A DNA stretch of 21,144 nt, taken from positions 1 through 21,144 of the forward strand of contig CAXBCR010000038.1 in assembly GCA_963974475.1 (NCBI GenBank), given 5' to 3'. Source of the stretch: CAJXZP01 sp963974475 (GTDB taxonomy: Bacteria; Bacteroidota; Bacteroidia; Flavobacteriales_G; Salibacteraceae). The notes below the pieces were generated by a model. It made no database searches. It was not told the origin of the DNA and worked only from the letters and a program-made list of their open reading frames with translations. A program made the translations under genes and the position numbers. This document shows positions 1 through 7,307 of the stretch, piece after piece. How positions within the stretch are numbered: the stretch's first letter is position 1; every line of letters starts with the position of its first letter.

Positions 1-119
1 ATTCAACATTCAACATTCAACATTCAACATTCAACATTCAACATTCAACATTCAAAACTCAACACTAAACACTAACCACTCAAAACTAATACCTAATACC
101 TAAAAACTCAAAACCTGAT
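1..119. repeat. Degenerate heptamer repeat array
   Basis: Seven exact copies of ATTCAAC fill 1-49. Ten variants follow in unbroken 7-base phase to 119: ATTCAAA, ACTCAAC, ACTAAAC, ACTAACC, ACTCAAA, ACTAATA, CCTAATA, CCTAAAA, ACTCAAA and ACCTGAT. The array probably continues beyond the window edge. It overlaps the last codons and the stop codon (100-102) of feoB. The function is unknown. Related 7-base-period arrays occur at 9064 and 9718, also beside stop codons. Confidence 0.9.
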
Positions 120-2217
120 ACGTCAAAAAGCTCATTAAATAAGCCAGTCCGGTCATATAAAATAATTGCGCCATTGGAATTAACCAACTTTTAGTTTCGC
201 GTTTCACAATAGCTAATGTACTCATACATTGCATGGCTAGCACGTAAAATATGAGCAGTGAAAAAGCAGTAGCCGAAGTATAGACCAACTCACCGGTATC
301 GGCATGTCGTTCTACGCGCATTTGTTGAATTACCGATTCGGCATCCCCATCGCTTCCTACGCTGTAGATAGTTGCCATGGTACTGATAAACACTTCTCTA
401 GCGGCAAATGAGGTAATTAATGCAATACCGATTTTCCAATCAAAACCCAATGGTTTAATAATGGGTTCAATTTGCTTTCCTAATAAGCCTGCGTATGAAC
501 CTTCAATTTTTTTAGACGCGATGAGGTTGTTCAAATCCTTAGTCGAAACCTGTTTGGAAGCTTTTTCGGTACGTACGCCATCCTCTATTTTTTGTAGTGA
601 ATCACCTGGTCCAAACGAAGCAAGCACCCATAAAACCATGGATATTATGAGTATGATTTTCCCTGCATTTTTAATGAATATACTTACTTTTTGGAATACG
701 GTAATGCTAATATTTTTCCAATAGGGCATTTTGTACGTAGGTAATTCCATCATCAAAAACGAACGGTCTTTTGATTTAAGAATCTTTTTCATAACCCATG
801 CAGAGCCTAATGCAGCGAATACGCCAAGCATGTAAAGTCCCATCATTACAAGTCCTTGAAGGTTGAAAAAACCACCCACTGTTTTATCCGGAACAGCAAA
901 GGCTACTAATACCGCAAATACGGGAATACGCGCGGAGCAACTAATAAATGGAGTGACAAAAATGGTGATTAATCGTTCTTTCCAATTGCTAATAGTACGG
1001 GTAGCCATAATGGCTGGTACCGCACAAGCAGCGCCCGATATCAACGAAACGATGCTACGTCCATTCAATCCGAATTTACGCATTAAGGTGTCGGATAGAA
1101 ATACGGCTCGCGACATATATCCCACTTCTTCCAATAAAGAAACGAGGATGAAAAGGATGGTTATTTGAGGAACAAAAATGATGATTCCGCCAATTCCAGA
1201 AAGAATACCATCGGTAATAAAATCGGAGAAAAGCCCTGGAGGAAGAATAGATTTTGTGCTATTAATCACCCAAGCCATGCCGCTATCAATCAAATCCATG
1301 GGGTAATTAGCCCACGCAAAAATGGCTTGAAAAATCACAAAAAGAGTGGTGATAAATATTAAACTCCCCCAAAAAGGATGCGTCAAGATTCTATCTGCTT
1401 TGGCCGATTGTGTTTCTGCATCCAATCCATTATCCACCACCATCGATTCCATAATGGGATGCAACTGATCGTAACGGGCCATGATTTCTTCAAACTGTAA
1501 CCCAATACTTTTAAAATTCAATTCTGAAATTAATTCATCCAAAATTTTAGCGTCTTTCGGACTTATGAAATCCAATTTATGGTAATTATGAGCGGTTAAT
1601 AGTGCGCGGTAATTGTTTTCAAAACCGAACATTTCTTTCACTTCATTTTCCAGCTCGAATGCGTAGGATTCTACATTTAAAAAAGGCTCACAATTCACCC
1701 CTTCCATTTGCATAATAACAGGCCCAATGTCTTTTGTGCCTTCTCCGGTTCGTCCATTTACGCGCACTACAGGAATGCCCAAGCTTTGCGCTAATTTAGC
1801 CTCGTTACACGATTTTCCTTCGCTATGTGCTACGTCTATCATGTTCAAAAGCAGTATGATAGGCATTCCGAAGTCCATGATTTGCGTAAGCAAAACTAGA
1901 TGTCGTTCTAAGTTGTTGGCATCGGCAACGTAGAGTACTAAATCCGGAAAAGCAGCATCTTTATCGTTAAGTAAGGTCTCTAATACAATTTGTTCGTCTG
2001 ATGAATTGGGGTATAAACTGTAGGTACCCGGTAAATCCGTAATCACCGCTTGAGTACCATTTGGAAGAGGGTAGGTACCCGACTTTTTATCGACCGTTAC
2101 TCCCGGAAAATTCCCAACTGACTGGTGTAAACCCGTGAGGCGGTTAAATACCGATGTTTTGCCAGCGTTTGGATTCCCAATTAACGCAATTTTTAAAGTT
2201 TCTTCGCTGGTTCCCAT
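100..2217 (-). CDS. feoB: FeoB ferrous iron transporter
   Basis: This is the inner-membrane Fe(II) permease with an N-terminal G-protein domain, 705 residues, normal for the family. The GTPase motifs are visible in order: G1 GNPNAGKT (14-21), the G2 threonine (about 41), G3 DLPG (61-64), G4 NMID (125-128) and a G5-like loop near 153-160. After a cytosolic spacer the membrane part begins near residue 280 and contains both Gate-type segments, GAACAVPAIMATR and PFISCSARIPVF. FeoA is a separate gene immediately upstream; its stop and this ATG are three bases apart, so the two are translated from one message. The six C-terminal codons and the TAG stop lie inside the heptamer array, so the extreme C-terminus may have been shaped by repeat growth. 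Identification is firm. Confidence 0.97.
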   Translation of the reverse strand: MGTSEETLKIALIGNPNAGKTSVFNRLTGLHQSVGNFPGVTVDKKSGTYPLPNGTQAVITDLPGTYSLYPNSSDEQIVLETLLNDKDAAFPDLVLYVADANNLERHLVLLTQIMDFGMPIILLLNMIDVAHSEGKSCNEAKLAQSLGIPVVRVNGRTGEGTKDIGPVIMQMEGVNCEPFLNVESYAFELENEVKEMFGFENNYRALLTAHNYHKLDFISPKDAKILDELISELNFKSIGLQFEEIMARYDQLHPIMESMVVDNGLDAETQSAKADRILTHPFWGSLIFITTLFVIFQAIFAWANYPMDLIDSGMAWVINSTKSILPPGLFSDFITDGILSGIGGIIIFVPQITILFILVSLLEEVGYMSRAVFLSDTLMRKFGLNGRSIVSLISGAACAVPAIMATRTISNWKERLITIFVTPFISCSARIPVFAVLVAFAVPDKTVGGFFNLQGLVMMGLYMLGVFAALGSAWVMKKILKSKDRSFLMMELPTYKMPYWKNISITVFQKVSIFIKNAGKIILIISMVLWVLASFGPGDSLQKIEDGVRTEKASKQVSTKDLNNLIASKKIEGSYAGLLGKQIEPIIKPLGFDWKIGIALITSFAAREVFISTMATIYSVGSDGDAESVIQQMRVERHADTGELVYTSATAFSLLIFYVLAMQCMSTLAIVKRETKSWLIPMAQLFYMTGLAYLMSFLTYQVLSF

Positions 2218-2220
2218 CTC

Positions 2221-2463
2221 TTAAAACTTTAAAATGATTTGAGCCGCTTCTTCTTGTCGAAGCGCAAATGCATTGCCATTTATGCGTAAATACATGGTTT
2301 TACCTGCGGGCCCTTTTCTAATAAGTCGTATCGGAGACTTTGGAAGACAACCAATCTCCATAAACTTGGCAGAAATATGTTCGTTTTCAAATCCTTTAAT
2401 TACACTTGATTCGCCTAGTTTTAAATCAGTTGCTTTTCGTATATGTGTCTTGGAGATGCTCAA
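2221..2463 (-). CDS. feoA: FeoA SH3-like iron transport accessory protein
   Basis: FeoA is a small cytosolic SH3-like partner of FeoB needed for Fe(II) uptake. The family pattern is visible: FMEIGCLPKSPIRLI, then KGPAGKTMYLRINGNAFALR and the EEAAQI helix near the end. There is no ATG in the N-terminal part of this frame. I chose TTG at 2463, giving 80 residues, because AGGA lies 8 bases upstream and overlaps the TAG stop of the receptor gene. Another TTG at 2490 would add nine residues and overlap the receptor gene by 17 bases. The 10-base gap to the receptor and 3-base gap to feoB indicate a single operon. Function is firm; the exact start is moderately sure. Confidence 0.9.
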   Translation of the reverse strand: MSISKTHIRKATDLKLGESSVIKGFENEHISAKFMEIGCLPKSPIRLIRKGPAGKTMYLRINGNAFALRQEEAAQIILKF

Positions 2464-2473
2464 AATGTAAGTC

Positions 2474-4741
2474 CTATAATTGAACCCCAAGTTTAAGAAA
2501 TAAAACCCGACCAGGAGCTATGGGTCTTGTGCCATTTGGTCCGCCATGGGCGCCACCTTTTTCGGTGGTAGAAATGTTGGTTACATTCAATATGTTTTTC
2601 ACGCCTAAGCCTAAAATCAAATGGTTTTTCCAAAGTTTTTTATTGGCAGTAAGGTCTAATAAAGTGTAACTGCCAATGAAATTTTGATTCAAATTATTTT
2701 CAGAATCCATTGTTACTTGCGCAATCTCTCCAGTGTATTTGTAGAAAATATTCAAGTCCATTTTAGCCTTTTTTAAAGAATAAGATACCGATGAGGTAAC
2801 CTGCGGACTATACCAAATAGGAAGTGGAGTAATGCTTTCAATCGTGTTTTGCGTACCCGTTAATGAAAAACCTACATTCGCTTTTATATGTCCAATGGTG
2901 TATTGGCCTTCGGTATTAAAACCAAGCGATAAGGCTTCATCCACATTGGCATACGCATATTGAGTGGCATTCACTTGTGCTAACGTAATTTTGTTTTGAA
3001 TTTGGTTATAGAATACGCCAAATTTCAGTTTTAACATACGCCCTTTAGCTAATCGGGTGTAGGTGTAATTTACCGAAGTGTGCAACGCGGTTTCAGCTTG
3101 TAAATCTGGGTTTCCATGAATATCGTGATTGATGTCCACAAAATCCATAAATAATTCTTTTACCGATGGAGCTCTAAATCCACGTGCTATCGAACCTCTA
3201 ATCGACATGCTTGGTTTTAGCTGGTATTTGATGTACAACGATGGCACTACAGGTGCGCCATATTTGGTATTGTAACTCATCCGTATTCCAGGTCTAAATG
3301 TCCAGTTGAAAACAGGTTGCCATTCTAAACTTGCAAAGCCAGCAAAATCGCCAATAGCTTGTTTTTGGTTCAGAATACGCGCCCCCGAAACGGTTTCATA
3401 ATTCAAGTCTGTTCCTAATTGATAACGCCAGTTTTGACCTTTTGGAGCACCAGAATAGGTGGCACGCATCAAACTCAAATCGGTTTTAGTGGTGTCGTTA
3501 GCTCCCGGAGTTTCATTCGGAACGGATGTAACCCCTGTTAAATCAGTGATAAAGGAAAGTTTTTGACGTTGGTAATAATTGTAAGCCGCAATCACCTGTA
3601 GGTTGTTTGTTGAATCAACTTTCAAGTTTAGTGTCAAACTATTATCTAATCTTTGGGTCAGGTATTTATCATCAAATGCAATTTCGTTATACGGTCCACG
3701 TGGGTTGCCTTTATTGGTTATTTTTTCGTCAAACCCATTGATGTTATACAGAATTGAACCATTTTTCAAATTGTATCCGTATTTCAATCCACCTAAATTT
3801 TGGGTTCTAGGTTTCCATAATTTAACCCGTGAAGAATCGGCAATGGATTCAGGGTTTCCAAAAACAGGGTCGCCAATGTTCCATCCATCAAAATAATTTC
3901 GAGTAAAAGTAACCGCCCCAAAATGTTTCCCTTTGCTAAATCCAAAACGGGTATTAATGTTATGTGTCCCAATGTTTTCGGTGTAATATTTAGCGCTTGC
4001 AGATAGGGGTTTTGCACTTCCTTTTTTAGTAATAAGATTAATGGTCCCAGCCAAAGCGTTGCTTCCGTACGAAACCGATAATGGACCTTCTACTACTTCA
4101 ATTCTTTCAATGTCGTTTAAGTTTATTTGGCTTAAGTCAATACTTCCGTTTAATCTGCCTACCATCGGAACGCCATCTACAAGAATTTTTACGTTCTCGC
4201 CCGATAGCCCTTGAATACTAATGCTACTTCCCAACACACCGTCTTGTGAAATATTCATATTTAACTCTCTATTTAGCACTTGGTCAAGTGATACGGCATT
4301 TAATGCTTCAATTTTTTCTTTAGAAATGAGGGTTATTTTGTGGACTGCTTTTTCGGGACTTGAGGCTGAAAACTGACCGGTAACTACCATTTGTTTCAAC
4401 ATTTCAATTTGGTCAAAAAGCTTGATTTTTACCGTGCTTCCTTTGGTAATTGTTTGTTTGTGAGGTTTCATACCGATGAAGGTCACCAACACTTCTAATT
4501 TATTACCGAAATTCTCAGGTTCGGGTAAAATTGCTTTTCCATCCAAGTCGGTAATTACGTATTCAAACTCTTGGGTTTCAATATTCGTGAATTTCACATG
4601 GGCAGAAGGAATAGGGTCTCCAAAATTGCCATCCAGTACACTCACCATCGTTTGTTGACCCATAACATTAGAGCACAAAAAACTAATCCCGGTAAGGAAA
4701 GCGAAATGTAACAATATGGAGGATAAACGTTTCAAAACCAC
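2474..4741 (-). CDS. TonB-dependent outer-membrane receptor, heme type
   Basis: This is an outer-membrane beta-barrel transporter of 755 residues. A signal peptide covers about 1-28, then a carboxypeptidase-regulatory-like beta domain (about 30-110), a TonB-box-like MVVTG (118-122), a plug domain (about 130-240, with VDGVPMVGR and YGSNALAGTINLI), and the barrel ending in an aromatic-poor strand. FRAP (522-525) and NPDL (544-547) boxes enclose His539 and His542. Such FRAP/NPxL boxes with an intervening histidine are characteristic of heme receptors of the HemR/HmuR type. Placement between a HmuY-like gene and feoAB supports heme or iron as substrate. The start is GTG (4741) or TTG (4735, giving MKRL...). 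A terminator hairpin lies just upstream. The substrate is inferred; B12-type receptors share some of these features. Confidence 0.9.
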   Translation of the reverse strand: MVLKRLSSILLHFAFLTGISFLCSNVMGQQTMVSVLDGNFGDPIPSAHVKFTNIETQEFEYVITDLDGKAILPEPENFGNKLEVLVTFIGMKPHKQTITKGSTVKIKLFDQIEMLKQMVVTGQFSASSPEKAVHKITLISKEKIEALNAVSLDQVLNRELNMNISQDGVLGSSISIQGLSGENVKILVDGVPMVGRLNGSIDLSQINLNDIERIEVVEGPLSVSYGSNALAGTINLITKKGSAKPLSASAKYYTENIGTHNINTRFGFSKGKHFGAVTFTRNYFDGWNIGDPVFGNPESIADSSRVKLWKPRTQNLGGLKYGYNLKNGSILYNINGFDEKITNKGNPRGPYNEIAFDDKYLTQRLDNSLTLNLKVDSTNNLQVIAAYNYYQRQKLSFITDLTGVTSVPNETPGANDTTKTDLSLMRATYSGAPKGQNWRYQLGTDLNYETVSGARILNQKQAIGDFAGFASLEWQPVFNWTFRPGIRMSYNTKYGAPVVPSLYIKYQLKPSMSIRGSIARGFRAPSVKELFMDFVDINHDIHGNPDLQAETALHTSVNYTYTRLAKGRMLKLKFGVFYNQIQNKITLAQVNATQYAYANVDEALSLGFNTEGQYTIGHIKANVGFSLTGTQNTIESITPLPIWYSPQVTSSVSYSLKKAKMDLNIFYKYTGEIAQVTMDSENNLNQNFIGSYTLLDLTANKKLWKNHLILGLGVKNILNVTNISTTEKGGAHGGPNGTRPIAPGRVLFLKLGVQL

Positions 4742-4749
4742 AGTGATTT

Positions 4750-4788
4750 AAAAAAGTCAGCTTCGAAAGTATTTCTTTCGAAGCTGAC
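4750..4788 (-). terminator. Intrinsic terminator between HmuY-like gene and receptor
   Basis: A perfect 14-bp stem has arms GTCAGCTTCGAAAG (4756-4769) and CTTTCGAAGCTGAC (4775-4788) with a 5-base loop. On the minus strand it is followed by six T (4755-4750). It begins six bases after the HmuY-like stop codon, and its T-tract ends eight bases before the receptor GTG. It should terminate most transcripts after the upstream gene, so receptor, feoA and feoB would depend on read-through or on an internal promoter I cannot identify. Confidence 0.88.
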
Positions 4789-4794
4789 CAATTA

Positions 4795-6033
4795 CTATTG
4801 AATAATTAATTGTTTTACAATTGCATTCGCATCGTTTCCTATTCGAACCAAATACATTCCTTTTTGCCAAGAGCTTACTGGAAACTCAACGTTGGTAGTA
4901 CCAGCTACAGGAATAGTTCTGGCATACACAATCGAGCCTGTTAAGGAATATACCGTAACCGCTACGTTGTTTTGTGCTTGTTCTGTTTCTATCGAAATAG
5001 TTACATGGTCTACCGCTGGATTTGGGAATACGTTGACTGTTCTGTTTGCCATTGGAGTGTTATCTACGCTCAATACACCTACTTGAGAAGTATTGAATTT
5101 AGTCATTCCTGTTGCTCCACCTGCAAAATCAGTGAAAGTCAATTGCCATACCGTTGCATTGGTATCTACGAAAAAGTAAGTTAAACTATCTACGATATCA
5201 TATTGGAAAGTAGTCATATTGAATTTTTTCCAATCACTACCAATAATGCCAATATTTGATTGGTAATCTTGACCAAACCAACCTACGGTGGTTAAATCAA
5301 TTTCTCTAGCTTCTGCGGTAGAACGGTTTTCGTTTGCCAAAACTCCAGACACTTTATAGAAACCTCCTTGGGGTTGCAATTGGTTGTATTTGGTGAATAC
5401 AATATCCCAATCTGTTTTTGCAGGTTCTAAATCCATGATAGAATCGGTAGTCATAGAATAATAAACGTTTTTCTTAGTGATATAAGAAGGCTTTTTAATC
5501 AAACCTTGCACTTCATTCGCGCCATCTACATCCGCATAATAAAAATTGAAATCGCCATTGCCTTGCATCATACCTAATTTCAATTTTTTGAATGAACCAT
5601 CCGTTAGTTTGATAATGTAAATACTATCTCCCACCACATTATGTGTGGTTGAGTTGTAAATACCCCAACCATAATCAGGATGAACTGTATTGGGTGCTGC
5701 AAAAGCAGTGACGCTCCAAGAAGTGTCGCTATTAAAACGAGGAGTCCAAGAACTTAATCCGGTTGTGTCAATGGTATTCCAAGCAGCTGTATCTCCGTTT
5801 GGATATAAGTAAAGTTCCACACCAAATCCATCATTGATGCGTATATCTGTATTTCTTCCTCCTGTTCCAAAAGATAAATCCCAAGCGGTATTATCGGCAG
5901 TTTTTACTTCGCCATTGGCAAAACTGTACCAAACTTGATTTACATATCCTGGTCCGTACGAAATGGAATCTGCTTGCGAGAACCCAAATACAGGAACTAA
6001 AATTGTGAGGATAAAAGGTATAATTCGTTTCAT
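4795..6033 (-). CDS. HmuY-like protein with T9SS type A sorting domain
   Basis: This 412-residue protein is probably exported to the cell surface or medium. A signal peptide occupies about 1-19 (ending FGFSQ). The body has the repeated pattern of HmuY heme-binding proteins: YSFANGEV...AWDLSFGT (about 36-57), then a second WDIVFTKY block at 209-216, and a third WQLTFTDF at 296-303. Residues 333-412 form a T9SS type A sorting domain (FPNPAVDHVTI, then GMYLVRIG and the final KQLIIQ). HmuY of Porphyromonas captures heme and hands it to a TonB receptor; here a heme-type receptor follows 53 bases downstream. The HmuY assignment rests on these motifs and on context and is good but not certain. The heme ligands are not obvious. 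The ATG at 6033 directly precedes the signal peptide. Confidence 0.85.
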   Translation of the reverse strand: MKRIIPFILTILVPVFGFSQADSISYGPGYVNQVWYSFANGEVKTADNTAWDLSFGTGGRNTDIRINDGFGVELYLYPNGDTAAWNTIDTTGLSSWTPRFNSDTSWSVTAFAAPNTVHPDYGWGIYNSTTHNVVGDSIYIIKLTDGSFKKLKLGMMQGNGDFNFYYADVDGANEVQGLIKKPSYITKKNVYYSMTTDSIMDLEPAKTDWDIVFTKYNQLQPQGGFYKVSGVLANENRSTAEAREIDLTTVGWFGQDYQSNIGIIGSDWKKFNMTTFQYDIVDSLTYFFVDTNATVWQLTFTDFAGGATGMTKFNTSQVGVLSVDNTPMANRTVNVFPNPAVDHVTISIETEQAQNNVAVTVYSLTGSIVYARTIPVAGTTNVEFPVSSWQKGMYLVRIGNDANAIVKQLIIQ

Positions 6034-6083
6034 TTTGTTGATTTTAAAATAAGTATTTTGTATTCATATTGATAAGGCAAAGG

Positions 6084-6132
6084 AAGGTCGAAAAGTCAAT
6101 TTTCCTTGTCATAAAAAGGTCACAAAAAGGTC
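6084..6132. repeat. AAGGTC direct repeats upstream of HmuY-like gene
   Basis: AAGGTC occurs at 6084-6089, 6116-6121 and 6127-6132, with a near copy AAAGTC at 6092-6097. The last two sit inside exact nine-base copies AAAAAGGTC (6113-6121 and 6124-6132) spaced 11 bases, one helical turn, start to start. They lie 50-100 bases upstream of the HmuY-like ATG in its 175-base leader region, where direct-repeat activator sites are common. No regulator can be named. Confidence 0.4.
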
Positions 6133-6208
6133 TGAAATTGTATGATTATTGTCACACATTAGGCTGAGGAATACCCACTTTTTGACCCATTCGTGTATTC
6201 TTTTCGTA

Positions 6209-7126
6209 TTATTCAACTTGATTGGATGTGCTGGTATTTGGGGTAGTTTCACCGCGATGGTGATGATGATTTCGTTTTTTTTCTATGCTAGAACGAGGGT
6301 GCAAATTGAATACTATGAATAGGATTAGTAGGAAAAGTGTAATGGTCATTTCTAGCCAATGCTCCTGGGGGTAAATCCATATTTCTTTTAAGAAATTCCA
6401 TCTACCCAGTATCTCAATAACATTCCAAAAAATTATCACCGTAGGCACAGCGTATCTTATGGCGTAATCTAAAGTTTTAATTTTTAGCAATTGTGCGATT
6501 AGGTATACTGACCAAAATAGGGATCCAACGGCTACCAAAAAAGTAATTATATGTTTGTCGCCAGCAATTTCTGGGTCGTATACAAGTAAAAGGACAATAT
6601 AAAACGTCCAAAGAATCATAATTGTTTCCATAAAAGTAATTATGGCAATAGGTTTATAGGTTTGGATAGTTACTTTAATTAATGGTTTTAAATTAATGGT
6701 TCTTTGAAACCAATTAAAAAATTGACATCTATTTTGGGAGAATAAGTAGAATAGCAAAAAAGTGGATAATAAGCCAATGGATGATGGCATAATGAGGTAT
6801 TCTGGTTTGGTGACCACTATTCTGTTTTCCATAAGACCTTCGACTTGCAATTTCTGCGCTACCCAAACAAATGAAAATTCAATCCACCCAGTCCAAATTA
6901 GTATTCCGGATGTTAGACCTAATAAAGTAGACACAATGGGGCGATTATGTTGCCGTAATCCAAAAACAAGGGAAACTACGCCAAGGAGACCTATAAAAAA
7001 TGCCCCGGCAAATTTATGATCCGGAAGGATGCCTTCATTTAGAATCATTACGGAGTGACCAATAGGCATAAATAACAAGACGATAATAAATGCGGCCACT
7101 CCTTTTTTGATACTTGATACGTTCAT
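6209..7126 (-). CDS. Unrecognised eight-helix membrane protein with His-rich tail
   Basis: I do not recognise this 305-residue protein. About eight hydrophobic helices are visible at roughly 9-29, 39-57, 65-90, 109-129, 158-183, 192-213, 224-241 and 259-275, with few charged residues between. The cytosolic-looking tail (276-305) contains RNHHHHR at 285-291 followed by a Thr/Ser/Asn-rich end, suggesting loose metal binding. Other histidines lie near helix edges (24, 37, 60, 192, 256). It is the first gene after a Fur-box-like palindrome and -7 element and is followed in the same direction, after 175 bases, by the HmuY-like gene, receptor and feoAB. A role in iron or heme handling is therefore inferred from position alone. 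The ATG at 7126 is 17 bases from the -7 element. Confidence 0.8.
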   Translation of the reverse strand: MNVSSIKKGVAAFIIVLLFMPIGHSVMILNEGILPDHKFAGAFFIGLLGVVSLVFGLRQHNRPIVSTLLGLTSGILIWTGWIEFSFVWVAQKLQVEGLMENRIVVTKPEYLIMPSSIGLLSTFLLFYLFSQNRCQFFNWFQRTINLKPLIKVTIQTYKPIAIITFMETIMILWTFYIVLLLVYDPEIAGDKHIITFLVAVGSLFWSVYLIAQLLKIKTLDYAIRYAVPTVIIFWNVIEILGRWNFLKEIWIYPQEHWLEMTITLFLLILFIVFNLHPRSSIEKKRNHHHHRGETTPNTSTSNQVE

Positions 7127-7143
7127 AATGGTTTCGTTTTGTG

Positions 7144-7151
7144 CAAAACTA
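7144..7151 (-). promoter_or_regulatory. -7 promoter element TAGTTTTG of the iron cluster
   Basis: On the minus strand TAGTTTTG matches the Bacteroidota -7 consensus TAnnTTTG. It ends 17 bases before the ATG of the eight-helix protein. There is no TTG at the expected -33 position, which falls inside the adjacent palindrome. A repressor bound there would block polymerase. Confidence 0.6.
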
Positions 7152-7157
7152 AATATC

Positions 7158-7180
7158 TTATTTAGAATGATTCTAAATAA
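7158..7180. promoter_or_regulatory. Perfect palindrome resembling a Fur-family box
   Basis: Arms TTATTTAGAAT (7158-7168) and ATTCTAAATAA (7170-7180) are exact reverse complements around a single G. The core, TTAGAAT and ATTCTAA around one base, has the 7-1-7 form of Fur, PerR and Zur sites (Fur: TGATAAT and ATTATCA; PerR: TTATAAT and ATTATAA). It covers the -33/spacer zone of the promoter of the iron cluster. Iron-dependent repression by a Fur-family protein is inferred from this form and from the genes downstream. Confidence 0.65.
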
Positions 7181-7280
7181 TCTAATTTTGAAGGGTAAAA
7201 TACCTATTAGTAGGTAGGAATTATTTCTTCAGCATTGGCTTTCCATAGCCAATAGAATGTTCTTATGTGTAATCGATTGT

Positions 7281-7288
7281 TAGTTTTG
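7281..7288 (+). promoter_or_regulatory. -7 promoter element TAGTTTTG of ribF
   Basis: TAGTTTTG matches TAnnTTTG and lies 19 bases before the ribF TTG start, a distance like that of the other promoters here. No clear TTG is present 19 bases upstream. The element contains the in-frame TAG that closes the ribF frame, so no earlier start is possible. Confidence 0.5.
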
Positions 7289-7307
7289 CGTTCCAAATAA
7301 AAAAGAG

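Noticed and set aside
3793..4017. Second minus-strand frame within the TonB receptor gene
   Set aside because: It lies entirely inside the receptor in another frame, with no start signal or protein-like composition.
7234..7253. Inverted repeat ATTGGCT / AGCCAAT upstream of ribF
   Set aside because: A 7-bp stem with a 6-base loop, no T-tract and no known regulator; too common by chance to call an operator or riboswitch.
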